From positions 1 to 21,280 of the forward strand of contig JAEOSL010000059.1 of NCBI GenBank assembly GCA_016840385.1: 21,280 nt of DNA, written 5' to 3'. This document shows positions 5,279-12,735 of the stretch, piece after piece. Within the stretch, counting starts at the first letter, position 1; the number at the start of each line of letters is the position of its first letter. A model generated the notes under the pieces. The model was not told the DNA's origin. It was given only the letters and a program-made list of their open reading frames with translations, and did no database searches. Source of the stretch: Candidatus Thorarchaeota archaeon. Lineage in GTDB: Archaea; Asgardarchaeota; Thorarchaeia; Thorarchaeales; Thorarchaeaceae. A program made the translations under genes and the position numbers.

Positions 5279-6472
5279 ATGCCACGAGATTTTGTAGAGG
5301 ATGAGCTAAGCAGGCGAAGTGTGTTCAAATCTGAACAATACTTATCGATAGATTATGTACCTGAAGCACTTCCTCATAGAGAAGCAGAATTACGAACGTT
5401 GGCACAGAGCTTCAAGACTATGATTTCTTCACCAGGTCGAATGAGCCAGAAGTTTCTAATTGAAGGCCCTGTTGGGTCTGGAAAAACAGCTGTTACCAAG
5501 CGTTTTGCAGAGCAGATGGTGCAGGCTGCTGGAAGGAGAGAGATAAAACTACACAAGCTGCATGTCAATTGCAGAGTGAATAAAAGTGCGTATCTTGTTT
5601 ATCTCAAGATGCTCAAGGAGTTCAAGCCGAAATTTCCAAGAAGAGGTCATTCTCCGGAAGAATTACTTCAGATGCTAATTGAAGTCTTAGATGCGGAGGA
5701 CCGGTATCTTTTGGTGATTCTTGATGAGCTTGATTATTTCATAAAACAGAAGGGGTCTGATATCCTGTACAATTTGACTAGGCTCATGGATGACCGGTTG
5801 AACGCACCCCAACGGCTTTCAATTATAGGAGTAGGACGCAACTTACCACTTGATGAAAGCGTATTTGATCCAAGCACTCTTAGCACTCTTCAAAAAAACG
5901 CACTTCGATTTGAAAAGTATAGTGCAGAAGCATTGTATGATATTCTCAATGAAAGAAAGAAAATGGCTTTTGAGGATGGAGTGGTGATGAATGAAACAAT
6001 GCAGCTTACATGCGAAATCGCAGCTGAGAGAGGCGATGCCAGATATGCCATTGAGTTACTATGGCGGGCAGGAAAACAGTCTGATAGTCTTGATTCAAAT
6101 TTAGTAATTCCCGATTATGTCCGGAAAGCAAAAGCTGATACTCATCCAGAGCTTAGGGAAGAAGTTTTTGAAGTACTTCCTGTTCATAGTCAATTGCTGT
6201 TACTTGCTGCAGCAAGACAACTAAAAGAGAAACGAAGTGTATATGTCACAATTGGAGAAGTTGAGGATATGTACCGTTCTGTATGTGAAGAGTATGATAA
6301 TGAGCCACGAGCTCATACACAAATTTGGGAATGGGTCCAAGATTTGAATGCCCAGTCCCTTATTGATACGAAACGTTCGAGCGTGGGTCAAAGAGGTCAG
6401 ACAACCCTCATAGGCCTCTCAGAGGTTCCTGCTGAAAAATTGGAGGAATATCTGACAAAACTACTCAAGTAA
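5279..6472 (+). CDS. orc1/cdc6: Orc1/Cdc6 replication initiator
   Basis: 397 aa AAA+ initiator. It binds origin repeats and recruits MCM (family knowledge). From the chosen start: YVPEALPHREAEL (residues 26-38), the hallmark pre-Walker segment of archaeal Orc1; Walker A GPVGSGKT (63-70); Walker B LLVILDELD (about 144-152); sensor-1 strand RLSIIGVGR; and KNALRFEKYSAEALYDIL, the initiator-specific region after sensor 1. A C-terminal winged-helix domain occupies roughly the last 110 residues (LPVHSQLLLLAAAR through GLSEVP). Length is normal. The ATG at 5279 is chosen because a TATA box sits about 30 bases upstream; an extension to 5222 would add 19 atypical residues. No clear origin-recognition box repeat is visible nearby. 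A small winged-helix gene follows after 15 bases. Confidence 0.93.
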   Translation: MPRDFVEDELSRRSVFKSEQYLSIDYVPEALPHREAELRTLAQSFKTMISSPGRMSQKFLIEGPVGSGKTAVTKRFAEQMVQAAGRREIKLHKLHVNCRVNKSAYLVYLKMLKEFKPKFPRRGHSPEELLQMLIEVLDAEDRYLLVILDELDYFIKQKGSDILYNLTRLMDDRLNAPQRLSIIGVGRNLPLDESVFDPSTLSTLQKNALRFEKYSAEALYDILNERKKMAFEDGVVMNETMQLTCEIAAERGDARYAIELLWRAGKQSDSLDSNLVIPDYVRKAKADTHPELREEVFEVLPVHSQLLLLAAARQLKEKRSVYVTIGEVEDMYRSVCEEYDNEPRAHTQIWEWVQDLNAQSLIDTKRSSVGQRGQTTLIGLSEVPAEKLEEYLTKLLK

Positions 6473-6487
6473 TGGAGTGCTAGATTG

Positions 6488-6772
6488 ATGAGTGCTGAAA
6501 CTGAAAACAGGATTTCTGTCGAGGACCTTTTTTCCTCAAAAGGACGAGTCAAAGTACTCAGGGAACTTGCTACGTCTAGTGAATTGAATATTTCTGAACT
6601 TTGTAGACGTATCAGTTTGAATCATAGTTCAACCAAATCACATCTTCAGGTGTTGATTAACTCAGGGTTGGTAGAAGAGAAAGTTTTTGGACGGATTAAG
6701 ATATACAGATATCGCATTGAGGACCTAAGAGCTCGCTCATTGAAGAATTTCTTCGAATTATGGCACTCGTAA
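6488..6772 (+). CDS. Small ArsR-like winged-helix DNA-binding protein
   Basis: 94 aa, essentially one winged-helix domain: VEDLFSSKGRVKVLRELA forms helix 1, LNISELCRRISLNHSSTKSHLQVLINSGLV the helix-turn-helix, and EEKVFGRIKIYRYRIE the wing. The last 15 residues form a possible dimerisation helix (ARSLKNFFELW). No ligand domain and no cysteine pair for metal sensing. ATG at 6488 is preferred; an in-frame TTG one codon earlier is also compatible with GGAGTG upstream. It lies 15 bases after orc1 and 17 before truA in the same direction, so co-transcription with the initiator gene is likely. A role as a regulator of replication genes is only a suggestion from context. Confidence 0.8.
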   Translation: MSAETENRISVEDLFSSKGRVKVLRELATSSELNISELCRRISLNHSSTKSHLQVLINSGLVEEKVFGRIKIYRYRIEDLRARSLKNFFELWHS

Positions 6773-6789
6773 CAGGAGTGATCTAGTTT

Positions 6790-7620
6790 TTGCAATCATA
6801 TGTCTGTAAATTGTTCTATCTTGGTGGTGATTATTATGGATCACAGTGGCAACTAGGACAAAATACCATTCAAGGGAAACTTATTGCAGCATTAAATGAA
6901 TTCACTAGGGATGAATACTCACCGAATACAGTTCTTTTTTCAGGGAGAACTGACAAAGGGGTTCATAGTCTGGGACAAATAGTCATGTTTTCCACTGAAA
7001 AACAGCTGAATATCGATAAAGTTAATCGATATCTTCCAGATGACATCATTCTTTGGGCGAGCACTCACGCTCCACCGAATTTCAAACCCCGGTATGATGT
7101 GTTGATGCGGCACTATCGATATTATCTTGATACGAGCGCATTAGACATTGACATCGAGAAGGTGCGAGAAGCATCGGCCTTATTGATTGGAACTAATGAA
7201 TACAAATTGATATCAAAACCTGACGGAAATCGTGTGTCATCAGCTACAATTTTGAATATATTTGCAAGCGAAAGAAATGACACTCTTGTGCTAGATGTGT
7301 TTGGAGCAAGTTTCCTGTGGAAATTAGTCAGAAAACTAACCACATTGCTCACAAAGATAGGCACCGGTGAGTTTTCAGTTGACATTGTCAGTAAATTGCT
7401 TACTGGACATGATGTGATAGCAAGTGGCATCAGACCTGCAAATCCTGAATGTTTGTTTCTTTATGATGCAATTGTACCATTCAAACTAATGACTAGCAAA
7501 AATGCAATGAGTCGAATCCGAAAAATTCTGAATGAGCGTCTAATGTTCTATAATAGATTCGTTAGTACGCTAAAGGGATTTTCAGAGGATTTTCTCACTA
7601 ACGAAAGGCTGAGGTTTTAA
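6790..7620 (+). CDS. truA: tRNA pseudouridine(38-40) synthase TruA
   Basis: 276 aa. It isomerises uridine to pseudouridine in the anticodon arm of tRNAs. The catalytic aspartate is D55 in FSGRTDKGVHSLGQ. Other family elements are YYGSQWQ near residue 15-21, FKPRYDVLMRHYRYYL where substrate-binding Arg and Tyr lie, and FGASFLWKLVRKLTTLLTKIGTGE in the C-terminal half, the usual FxxxmvRxmvg-like stretch. The start is TTG at 6790, supported by GGAGTGAT seven bases upstream; no suitable ATG is near. The last 23 bases overlap the 3' end of rfcL on the other strand. The C-terminal 40 residues are basic and extend past the core fold, perhaps aiding tRNA binding. Confidence 0.93.
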   Translation: MQSYVCKLFYLGGDYYGSQWQLGQNTIQGKLIAALNEFTRDEYSPNTVLFSGRTDKGVHSLGQIVMFSTEKQLNIDKVNRYLPDDIILWASTHAPPNFKPRYDVLMRHYRYYLDTSALDIDIEKVREASALLIGTNEYKLISKPDGNRVSSATILNIFASERNDTLVLDVFGASFLWKLVRKLTTLLTKIGTGEFSVDIVSKLLTGHDVIASGIRPANPECLFLYDAIVPFKLMTSKNAMSRIRKILNERLMFYNRFVSTLKGFSEDFLTNERLRF

Positions 7621-8803
7621 GATCCAACCAACTTGCGAATTTTTGGATTTCCTTGGGATTGCTCTCAATTATTTTTTCAATATCTCTTACGTAGATTCGC
7701 TGAGCTCTACTACGGGATACTCCAGTGATTGTAGAGAGCTTGGAAACTAATTCTGCTTTTTTATCTCTCATTATTTTCCCCTTGAAAATGAGTAGAGGCC
7801 AATCAGGTCGAGTATACTCTACTTTTCGGTACGGAGTTTCGGTGCGGCTTGATGATACTCCAGCAGAAAGAAAATCGTAGGTATAGGAGAGTAGTTTCCA
7901 GTTCTGTCCACGCATAATACGTCCAAGATAGAGATCTGCTTGAGATAGTGCCTCAAGACCATTTTCAAGCTCCTCAGGTGTGGTTAGATGATGATGGAGA
8001 TTCTCCTCAAGCCACAATAATAGTTGGTCGTGATCAACGGATGTTTGCGAAACTACATTCTTAGCAACAGTTGTATCAGTCGTCATGAAAAGTCGACTGA
8101 GTGTTTCCTCAATCCCGCGGCTTACATCCCTTATACCTAAACCGAGGTCTCCAGCGGACATTGTACCTCCTGCAATGGCTTCCAAATCCGCTATTGCTGC
8201 ACGAAGATCTCCACCTGAACGTGCGATGATTGTATCAAATATCTCGTCTTTGATTTCAACCTCATTACTAAGTGCTATTTTCTTTAATATGGTCAATGCA
8301 TGAGTTTTTTCAATTGGTCGGAAGAGAAAAACTTGACAGTGTTTGAGCAAGTCTTTGATGCGAGGGCTTTCATGATTATTTGCAGTCATCACGATAGGAT
8401 GTACGGATTCCCTGATTATTTTCACAATCGCACCAACTCCACCCCTATCGCTGGTTCCAGAAAGACCATCAACTTCATCAAGGAGAATTATTCGAAATCT
8501 TCCATCAAGTGTTTGTTGGGTTGCGGATCTCCAAACTTGTACCTCAATATTAGCTTTATTTCGTTTGTCGCTTGCATTGAATTCAACAATCTCTGCATCC
8601 ATATCGTTGGCTATAGCATTGATTGATGCAGTTTTTCCAATTCCTGGAGGTCCGATTAGGAGTGCAGCTCTCTTACGGGGGATTTTAACCATCCAAGCGC
8701 GAATCCATTCCCACAAACCCTTGATAACATCCTCATTACCCACAATCTCACTTAGACTTGTAGGACGATGTTTTTCAGGCCAAGGAAGGTTTCTCTCAGT
8801 CAT
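7598..8803 (-). CDS. rfcL: Replication factor C large subunit
   Basis: 401 aa AAA+ clamp-loader subunit that, with RfcS, opens PCNA and places it on primer-template DNA. Visible: WPEKHRPTSLSEIVGNE (box II, residues 8-24), Walker A GPPGIGKT (51-58), VEFNASDKRN, Walker B IILLDEVDG (105-113), sensor-1 IVMTANN, and RSGGDLRAAIADLEA (sensor-2 region). As usual for the large subunit there is no SRC arginine-finger motif. The collar domain follows. The protein is on the short side: it ends near ASWLDLKTSAFR with no acidic or basic tail and no evident QxxLxxFF PCNA-binding motif. The start codon overlaps the rfcS stop as ATGA, so translation is coupled. No intein. Confidence 0.93.
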   Translation of the reverse strand: MTERNLPWPEKHRPTSLSEIVGNEDVIKGLWEWIRAWMVKIPRKRAALLIGPPGIGKTASINAIANDMDAEIVEFNASDKRNKANIEVQVWRSATQQTLDGRFRIILLDEVDGLSGTSDRGGVGAIVKIIRESVHPIVMTANNHESPRIKDLLKHCQVFLFRPIEKTHALTILKKIALSNEVEIKDEIFDTIIARSGGDLRAAIADLEAIAGGTMSAGDLGLGIRDVSRGIEETLSRLFMTTDTTVAKNVVSQTSVDHDQLLLWLEENLHHHLTTPEELENGLEALSQADLYLGRIMRGQNWKLLSYTYDFLSAGVSSSRTETPYRKVEYTRPDWPLLIFKGKIMRDKKAELVSKLSTITGVSRSRAQRIYVRDIEKIIESNPKEIQKFASWLDLKTSAFR

Positions 8804-9759
8804 TGTTCATTTTGCTCCGGATGAATATGCGCTAAAAGAGCGGAAAGCTGAACTTCACCACTTGCTCCTTCTGCAATACGAAATTCTGCTTCTGCAGTCC
8901 TCTCAAGTAGACGCATCTTTGAACTTGCATCTATGTCAAGATTTAGTATTTCTCTGTGAATTTGTCTCACCAAATCGATAGGAGAAATTCCATCTTGATA
9001 CATCATTGTTCTCAAAGTACTGATGACATTGTTATATTGATTTGAAAGCGCATCTGATAGAAGTCCCTTGATTCTGCCGGGATCAGTCCTGCCAGATATT
9101 GAATACACAATTGTATCTGTAACTTCCACCCCTGTGGATGAAGCTGCTTGTAGAAGATTGATTGCAGCTCTCATATCACCTTCAGCCAGATAGAGGATAG
9201 CTTTCTTACCGTCTGAACTGAGTTTGATTTTTTCTTGCTTACTAACATATTCAAGTCGTTTTGCAATAGCAGCATCATCGAGTCTTGAGAATTTGAAAAC
9301 AGCACATCTTGATTGAATTGGGGGAATGATTCGACTTGAATAATTACAAATCAAAATCATTCTACAGGATGCTGCATAAGCTTCCATCGTTCGTCGTAAA
9401 GCATGTTGAGCATCACCAGTGAGATGGTCCGCCTCATCCAAAACCAGAATCTTGAATGGAGCATCTCCTGCTGGTAGAGACCTGGCAAAGTTCTTGATTT
9501 GGTTTCTGACTACATCAATTCCTCGTTCATCACTTGCATTTAGTTCCATGAAATTTCTATCAAATGTATCTCCAAAGAGGTCTCTTGCCATTGCCATTCC
9601 TGCGGTAGTCTTTGCAGTACCTGGTGGACCTGCGAATAGACAATGGGGTACGGCTTTTCTTTCAATAAACGTAATCAGACGTTCAATTACTGCATCCTGT
9701 CCAACGATGTCTTTGAGTGTTTGGGGTCGGAATTTCTCCGTCCAGAGGTCTATATCCAT
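8800..9759 (-). CDS. rfcS: Replication factor C small subunit
   Basis: 319 aa, the full length of archaeal small subunits. Motifs: LWTEKFRPQTLKDIVGQ (5-21), Walker A GPPGTAKT (44-51), MELNASDERGIDVVR, Walker B LVLDEADHL, sensor-1 ILICNYSSRIIPPIQSRCAVFKF containing the SRC arginine finger, and EGDMRAAINLLQ as sensor 2. The third Walker A glycine is Ala (GTAKT instead of GTGKT), mildly unusual. The C-terminal collar segment carries DGISPIDLVRQIHREIL. GGTGG lies nine bases before the ATG, and a TATA box at 9826-9833 gives a leader of about 45 bases. Four-base overlap with rfcL shows a two-gene operon. No intein, although this gene is a frequent intein host. Confidence 0.95.
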   Translation of the reverse strand: MDIDLWTEKFRPQTLKDIVGQDAVIERLITFIERKAVPHCLFAGPPGTAKTTAGMAMARDLFGDTFDRNFMELNASDERGIDVVRNQIKNFARSLPAGDAPFKILVLDEADHLTGDAQHALRRTMEAYAASCRMILICNYSSRIIPPIQSRCAVFKFSRLDDAAIAKRLEYVSKQEKIKLSSDGKKAILYLAEGDMRAAINLLQAASSTGVEVTDTIVYSISGRTDPGRIKGLLSDALSNQYNNVISTLRTMMYQDGISPIDLVRQIHREILNLDIDASSKMRLLERTAEAEFRIAEGASGEVQLSALLAHIHPEQNEQ

Positions 9760-9825
9760 TGATGATGTCCACCTTTATTGAGGTATCTTCATAATCGTGA
9801 GTGTTTAGGAAAATACTTCTTGGAA

Positions 9826-9833
9826 CCTTAAAA
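9826..9833 (-). promoter_or_regulatory. TATA box of the rfcS-rfcL operon
   Basis: Read leftward the site is TTTTAAGG preceded by GC, a good archaeal TATA element. Transcription would begin near 9803, leaving a leader of about 45 bases that contains the AAAGGTGG ribosome-binding site. Confidence 0.5.
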
Positions 9834-9914
9834 GCTTCTCCGGCAGAATACCTGTTCACTCAATATACGAGTACATAATATATGAAGAGTACCTAGCAAT
9901 TGGTATAGTAAGGG

Positions 9915-9923
9915 CTTTATCAA
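9915..9923 (+). promoter_or_regulatory. TATA box of the GINS gene
   Basis: CTTTATCAA, preceded by the purine stretch AAGGG (BRE-like), lies about 35 bases before the ATG at 9954. It is divergent from the rfc promoter inside a 194-bp intergenic region, so clamp-loader and GINS/MCM transcription start back to back. Confidence 0.45.
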
Positions 9924-9953
9924 CTAAACGTCCAAAATGGTTTGTGTGAAGAT

Positions 9954-10508
9954 ATGATTGAAGAAACTGCTGCTGAAGAGGTTATTGAACGTTTCAGAAT
10001 GAAATTCCTCAATAGTACAAGAGGTTGTATAGTTCGCACAGATGTGCCAGAATTGTTGATTGCGGGACACAAAGTTGGACCTTTTCAATCGGAAAGTCGA
10101 ATCGATTTGCCTAATTGGGTCATAGAATCATTAACTAAACATGACCTGGTTGATATAGTTCCTGAAGATAATTATGAGTCTCTGAAAAATCTTCAAAGTC
10201 TGTATAATAATGAAGAAGACCAACCCCATAAGCTTCAATCATTTCATCCGTTGTTGTATTCTGCATTAAGTAGGAAAATGCTTCAGCTTCAAAGCGATAA
10301 AACATCACTAGATCCTCGTCGGTATGATGAAATCGAAAACATGCAACGTATGATACCATTTCTTGTTGAAACGCGCCTTTCTAAAATTATGAGAGTGGCA
10401 AAGTCAGGTGCTTATCAAGATAAACGAAAACAAATGACCAATGAGGAACAATGGCTTTGTGAAAAGCTAAGTAATATTCTTTCAATTTGGCGAAAAACTG
10501 TTGAATGA
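9954..10508 (+). CDS. GINS complex subunit, B-A domain order (Gins23-type)
   Basis: 184 aa from the ATG at 9954; a TTG at 9942 would add four residues. The N-terminal part is a small GINS B domain: CIVRTDVPELLIAGHKVGPF, then RIDLPNWVIESLTKHDLVDI, matching the DiPxfxGxdxxxyGPf...LP pattern. The rest is the helical A domain: HPLLYSALSRKMLQL, ENMQRMIPFLVETRLSKIMRVA and MTNEEQWLCEKLSNILSIWRK. B before A is the arrangement of eukaryotic Psf2/Psf3 and archaeal Gins23, as opposed to A-B in Gins51. GINS bridges MCM and the Cdc45/RecJ-like protein in the replicative helicase. The gene stands 162 bases before mcm on the same strand, which supports the call. Sequence conservation is low, as normal for GINS. 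Confidence 0.78.
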   Translation: MIEETAAEEVIERFRMKFLNSTRGCIVRTDVPELLIAGHKVGPFQSESRIDLPNWVIESLTKHDLVDIVPEDNYESLKNLQSLYNNEEDQPHKLQSFHPLLYSALSRKMLQLQSDKTSLDPRRYDEIENMQRMIPFLVETRLSKIMRVAKSGAYQDKRKQMTNEEQWLCEKLSNILSIWRKTVE

Positions 10509-10641
10509 TGTGTAAAGTCACTCGCTAATAGTGAGCGTGGGTTTATTATCAGGAATAATGAATTAGTATTATAGAGTTAAATGTAATACCTGGGTTTTAT
10601 TGTTTCATATTAGAGAATATGTAACTCAGTAATTGCCCAAC

Positions 10642-10650
10642 AAATTAAGC
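10642..10650 (+). promoter_or_regulatory. Possible TATA box of mcm
   Basis: AAATTAAGC is centred 26 bases before the mcm ATG, the spacing of a leaderless transcript; the Shine-Dalgarno before mcm (GGAGCG, 12 bases away) is poor. The intergenic stretch 10509-10670 also contains a weak CAC-GCT/AGC-GTG hairpin just after the GINS stop, followed by a T-rich segment, which may end the GINS mRNA. Confidence 0.35.
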
Positions 10651-10670
10651 TCGGAGCGTCATAAAGAAAA

Positions 10671-12734
10671 ATGAGTATTGAACAAGATTCAACGCAAGAA
10701 CGTTTTGAGGAGTTCTTACGTACTTTCAAGGATGATCAAGGTAATCTAGCATATTGGTCAAAAATACAACAGATTTCACTCAGTGATGAAACTTCACTTA
10801 CTGTTGACTTCATGGATTTAACAAGTTTTGATAATATTTTTTCTGCGCTATCTAAAGAGGACCCCATGCAATTTCTCAAGATTGCTAATTATGCATTACG
10901 TTCAATTCTGCGCATTGAAGACCCCGATTATATGGCGGGCTTAGACGAAGAGCAAATCCAAACTCGTATCATTAACTATTCGGATTATGTTGCACTTAGA
11001 AGTATCCGTTCTCGTCATATTGGGAAACTGCTTCGTATCAGTGGTATATTGATGCGTGCTAGCGAAGTAAAACCACTATTGATTCAAGCCATTTTCAAGT
11101 GTCGAAGATGTGGTGAAGAATTACCTCAGATGCAGGAAGATGGACGATATATTGAACCAGAGCAATGTACAGTGTGTGGTAAGAAAACCCCTGTAAGACT
11201 CATTCCTGAGAAATCACAGTTCAAAGATTGGCAAAAAGTGCGAATCCAAGAATCTCCTGACGAATTACCACCAGGTCAGATGCCCCGTTCTGTTGATGTT
11301 ATTTTTGAAGGGGATATTGTCGATACATCACGACCTGGTGATCTTGTCAAAGTAACTGGCATCCTCCAAACAGCTCCTGATTTTAGTCGCCGAGGAGGAA
11401 GGCTGGCTACATTTAACGTGTTTATCCAAGCAAATGGTATTGAGATTGCCGAGAAAGAGTATGAACAAATTGAACTTTCGGATGAGGATGAGAAAGAAAT
11501 TCAAAAACTAGCTGAGGATCCTTATGTGCATGAAAGGGTTTTTGCTTCAATTGCACCCTCCATAAAAGGACATGATCGTATCAAAGAGTCTATTGCGCTC
11601 CTGCTTTTTGGTGGTGTAGGAAAAATTCTACCTGATGGAACTCGACTTAGGGGACGTTCAAATATTCTTATGATAGGAGACCCCGGTACAGGTAAATCAC
11701 AGATACTGAAATTCGTTGCACAACTTGCTTCACGTAGTCTTTACACTTCTGGAAAAGGGACTACAGCAGCAGGCCTCACAGCAGCTGTAATGCATGATCC
11801 TGATACAGGGGGGATGACACTTGAAGCTGGAGCATTAGTACTCGCAGACCAAGGAATTGCATGTATCGATGAATTTGATAAAATGGACCCAAATGACAGA
11901 ACAGCTATTCATGAAGCCATGGAGCAACATACAGTAAGTATCGCAAAAGCAGGGATTGTTGCCACGTTAAATGCACGTACATCCATTCTTGCAGCAGCTA
12001 ACCCAACCCTTGGACGGTATGAATCATCATTATCAGTACAAGATAATATCAAACTGCCTTTTACAATCCTATCACGATTTGATTTACTTTGGATACTTGT
12101 GGATACAGTTGACGCAAAGAAAGATCGTGATTTGGCAAAGTTCATTCTTGGTATGCATCGGTTGAAAAGAAGTGAAGTATCGAAAGTGACACCACCAATA
12201 GCACCAGCATTTCTCAAAAAATACATTAGTTATGCTAACCGTTACGTAACCCCTCAATTAACTGTAGAGGCGTCAGAAGTGATAGAGAACTTCTATGTAG
12301 ATTTGCGTAAAAGTGCAGAAGGAGGCGCTCCAGTTCCTATTACTGCAAGGCAACTTGAAGCACTTGTTCGACTATCAGAAGCTAGAGCCCGCATGGCACT
12401 CAGAGCTAAAGTCACAAAAGAAGATGCTGAATCAGCGGTTCGTCTTATGGAAGATTCTCTCAGGATGGTGGCCCTTGATATTACCACTGGCAAAATTGAC
12501 ATTGACAGACTCGTGGCTAAGATGAGTACTGAAAAACGGCAATCCTCAGATGTTATCCTAAAAACGATGCGCGATATGGAAGCGGAGGGCTCTTCTACGG
12601 TGAGTGAAGAAGCGTTGATAGAACGTGTTGGTAAAATGGGTTTATCGCGAGAAAAGGTGGAAGAAGCCCTTAAGAAACTCCAAGCTGAAGGAATCTTATA
12701 TTCGCCTACTTCTGGGAAGCTAAAACGTAGCTAA
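10671..12734 (+). CDS. mcm: MCM replicative DNA helicase
   Basis: 687 aa hexameric 3'-5' helicase that unwinds DNA at forks. N-terminal domain with an OB fold and a C4 zinc site (CRRC near 144-147, CTVC near 166-169). AAA+ core: Walker A GDPGTGKS (about 336-343), helix-2 insert region GLTAAVMHDPDTGGMTLEAGAL, Walker B GIACIDEFDKM (about 395-405), sensor-1 AAANPTLGRY, and the arginine finger in ILSRFDLLW (about R469). Sensor 2 is in PITARQLEALVRLSEARARM. The last ~80 residues form the winged-helix domain (DVILKTMRDME ... LSREKVEEALKKLQAEGILY). Normal length, no intein. hel308 starts one base after its stop, so the two form an operon. Confidence 0.97.
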   Translation: MSIEQDSTQERFEEFLRTFKDDQGNLAYWSKIQQISLSDETSLTVDFMDLTSFDNIFSALSKEDPMQFLKIANYALRSILRIEDPDYMAGLDEEQIQTRIINYSDYVALRSIRSRHIGKLLRISGILMRASEVKPLLIQAIFKCRRCGEELPQMQEDGRYIEPEQCTVCGKKTPVRLIPEKSQFKDWQKVRIQESPDELPPGQMPRSVDVIFEGDIVDTSRPGDLVKVTGILQTAPDFSRRGGRLATFNVFIQANGIEIAEKEYEQIELSDEDEKEIQKLAEDPYVHERVFASIAPSIKGHDRIKESIALLLFGGVGKILPDGTRLRGRSNILMIGDPGTGKSQILKFVAQLASRSLYTSGKGTTAAGLTAAVMHDPDTGGMTLEAGALVLADQGIACIDEFDKMDPNDRTAIHEAMEQHTVSIAKAGIVATLNARTSILAAANPTLGRYESSLSVQDNIKLPFTILSRFDLLWILVDTVDAKKDRDLAKFILGMHRLKRSEVSKVTPPIAPAFLKKYISYANRYVTPQLTVEASEVIENFYVDLRKSAEGGAPVPITARQLEALVRLSEARARMALRAKVTKEDAESAVRLMEDSLRMVALDITTGKIDIDRLVAKMSTEKRQSSDVILKTMRDMEAEGSSTVSEEALIERVGKMGLSREKVEEALKKLQAEGILYSPTSGKLKRS

Positions 12735-12735
12735 G

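Noticed and set aside
8085..9781. Long open frames on the plus strand antisense to rfcL and rfcS
   Set aside because: They lie wholly within the clamp-loader genes, lack ribosome-binding sites and their translations show no domain-like character; they are by-products of the real genes' codon use.
10509..10540. Intrinsic terminator after the GINS gene
   Set aside because: The CAC-GCT/AGC-GTG hairpin is short with a bulge and the T-rich segment after it is interrupted, so it is mentioned only as a weak possibility.
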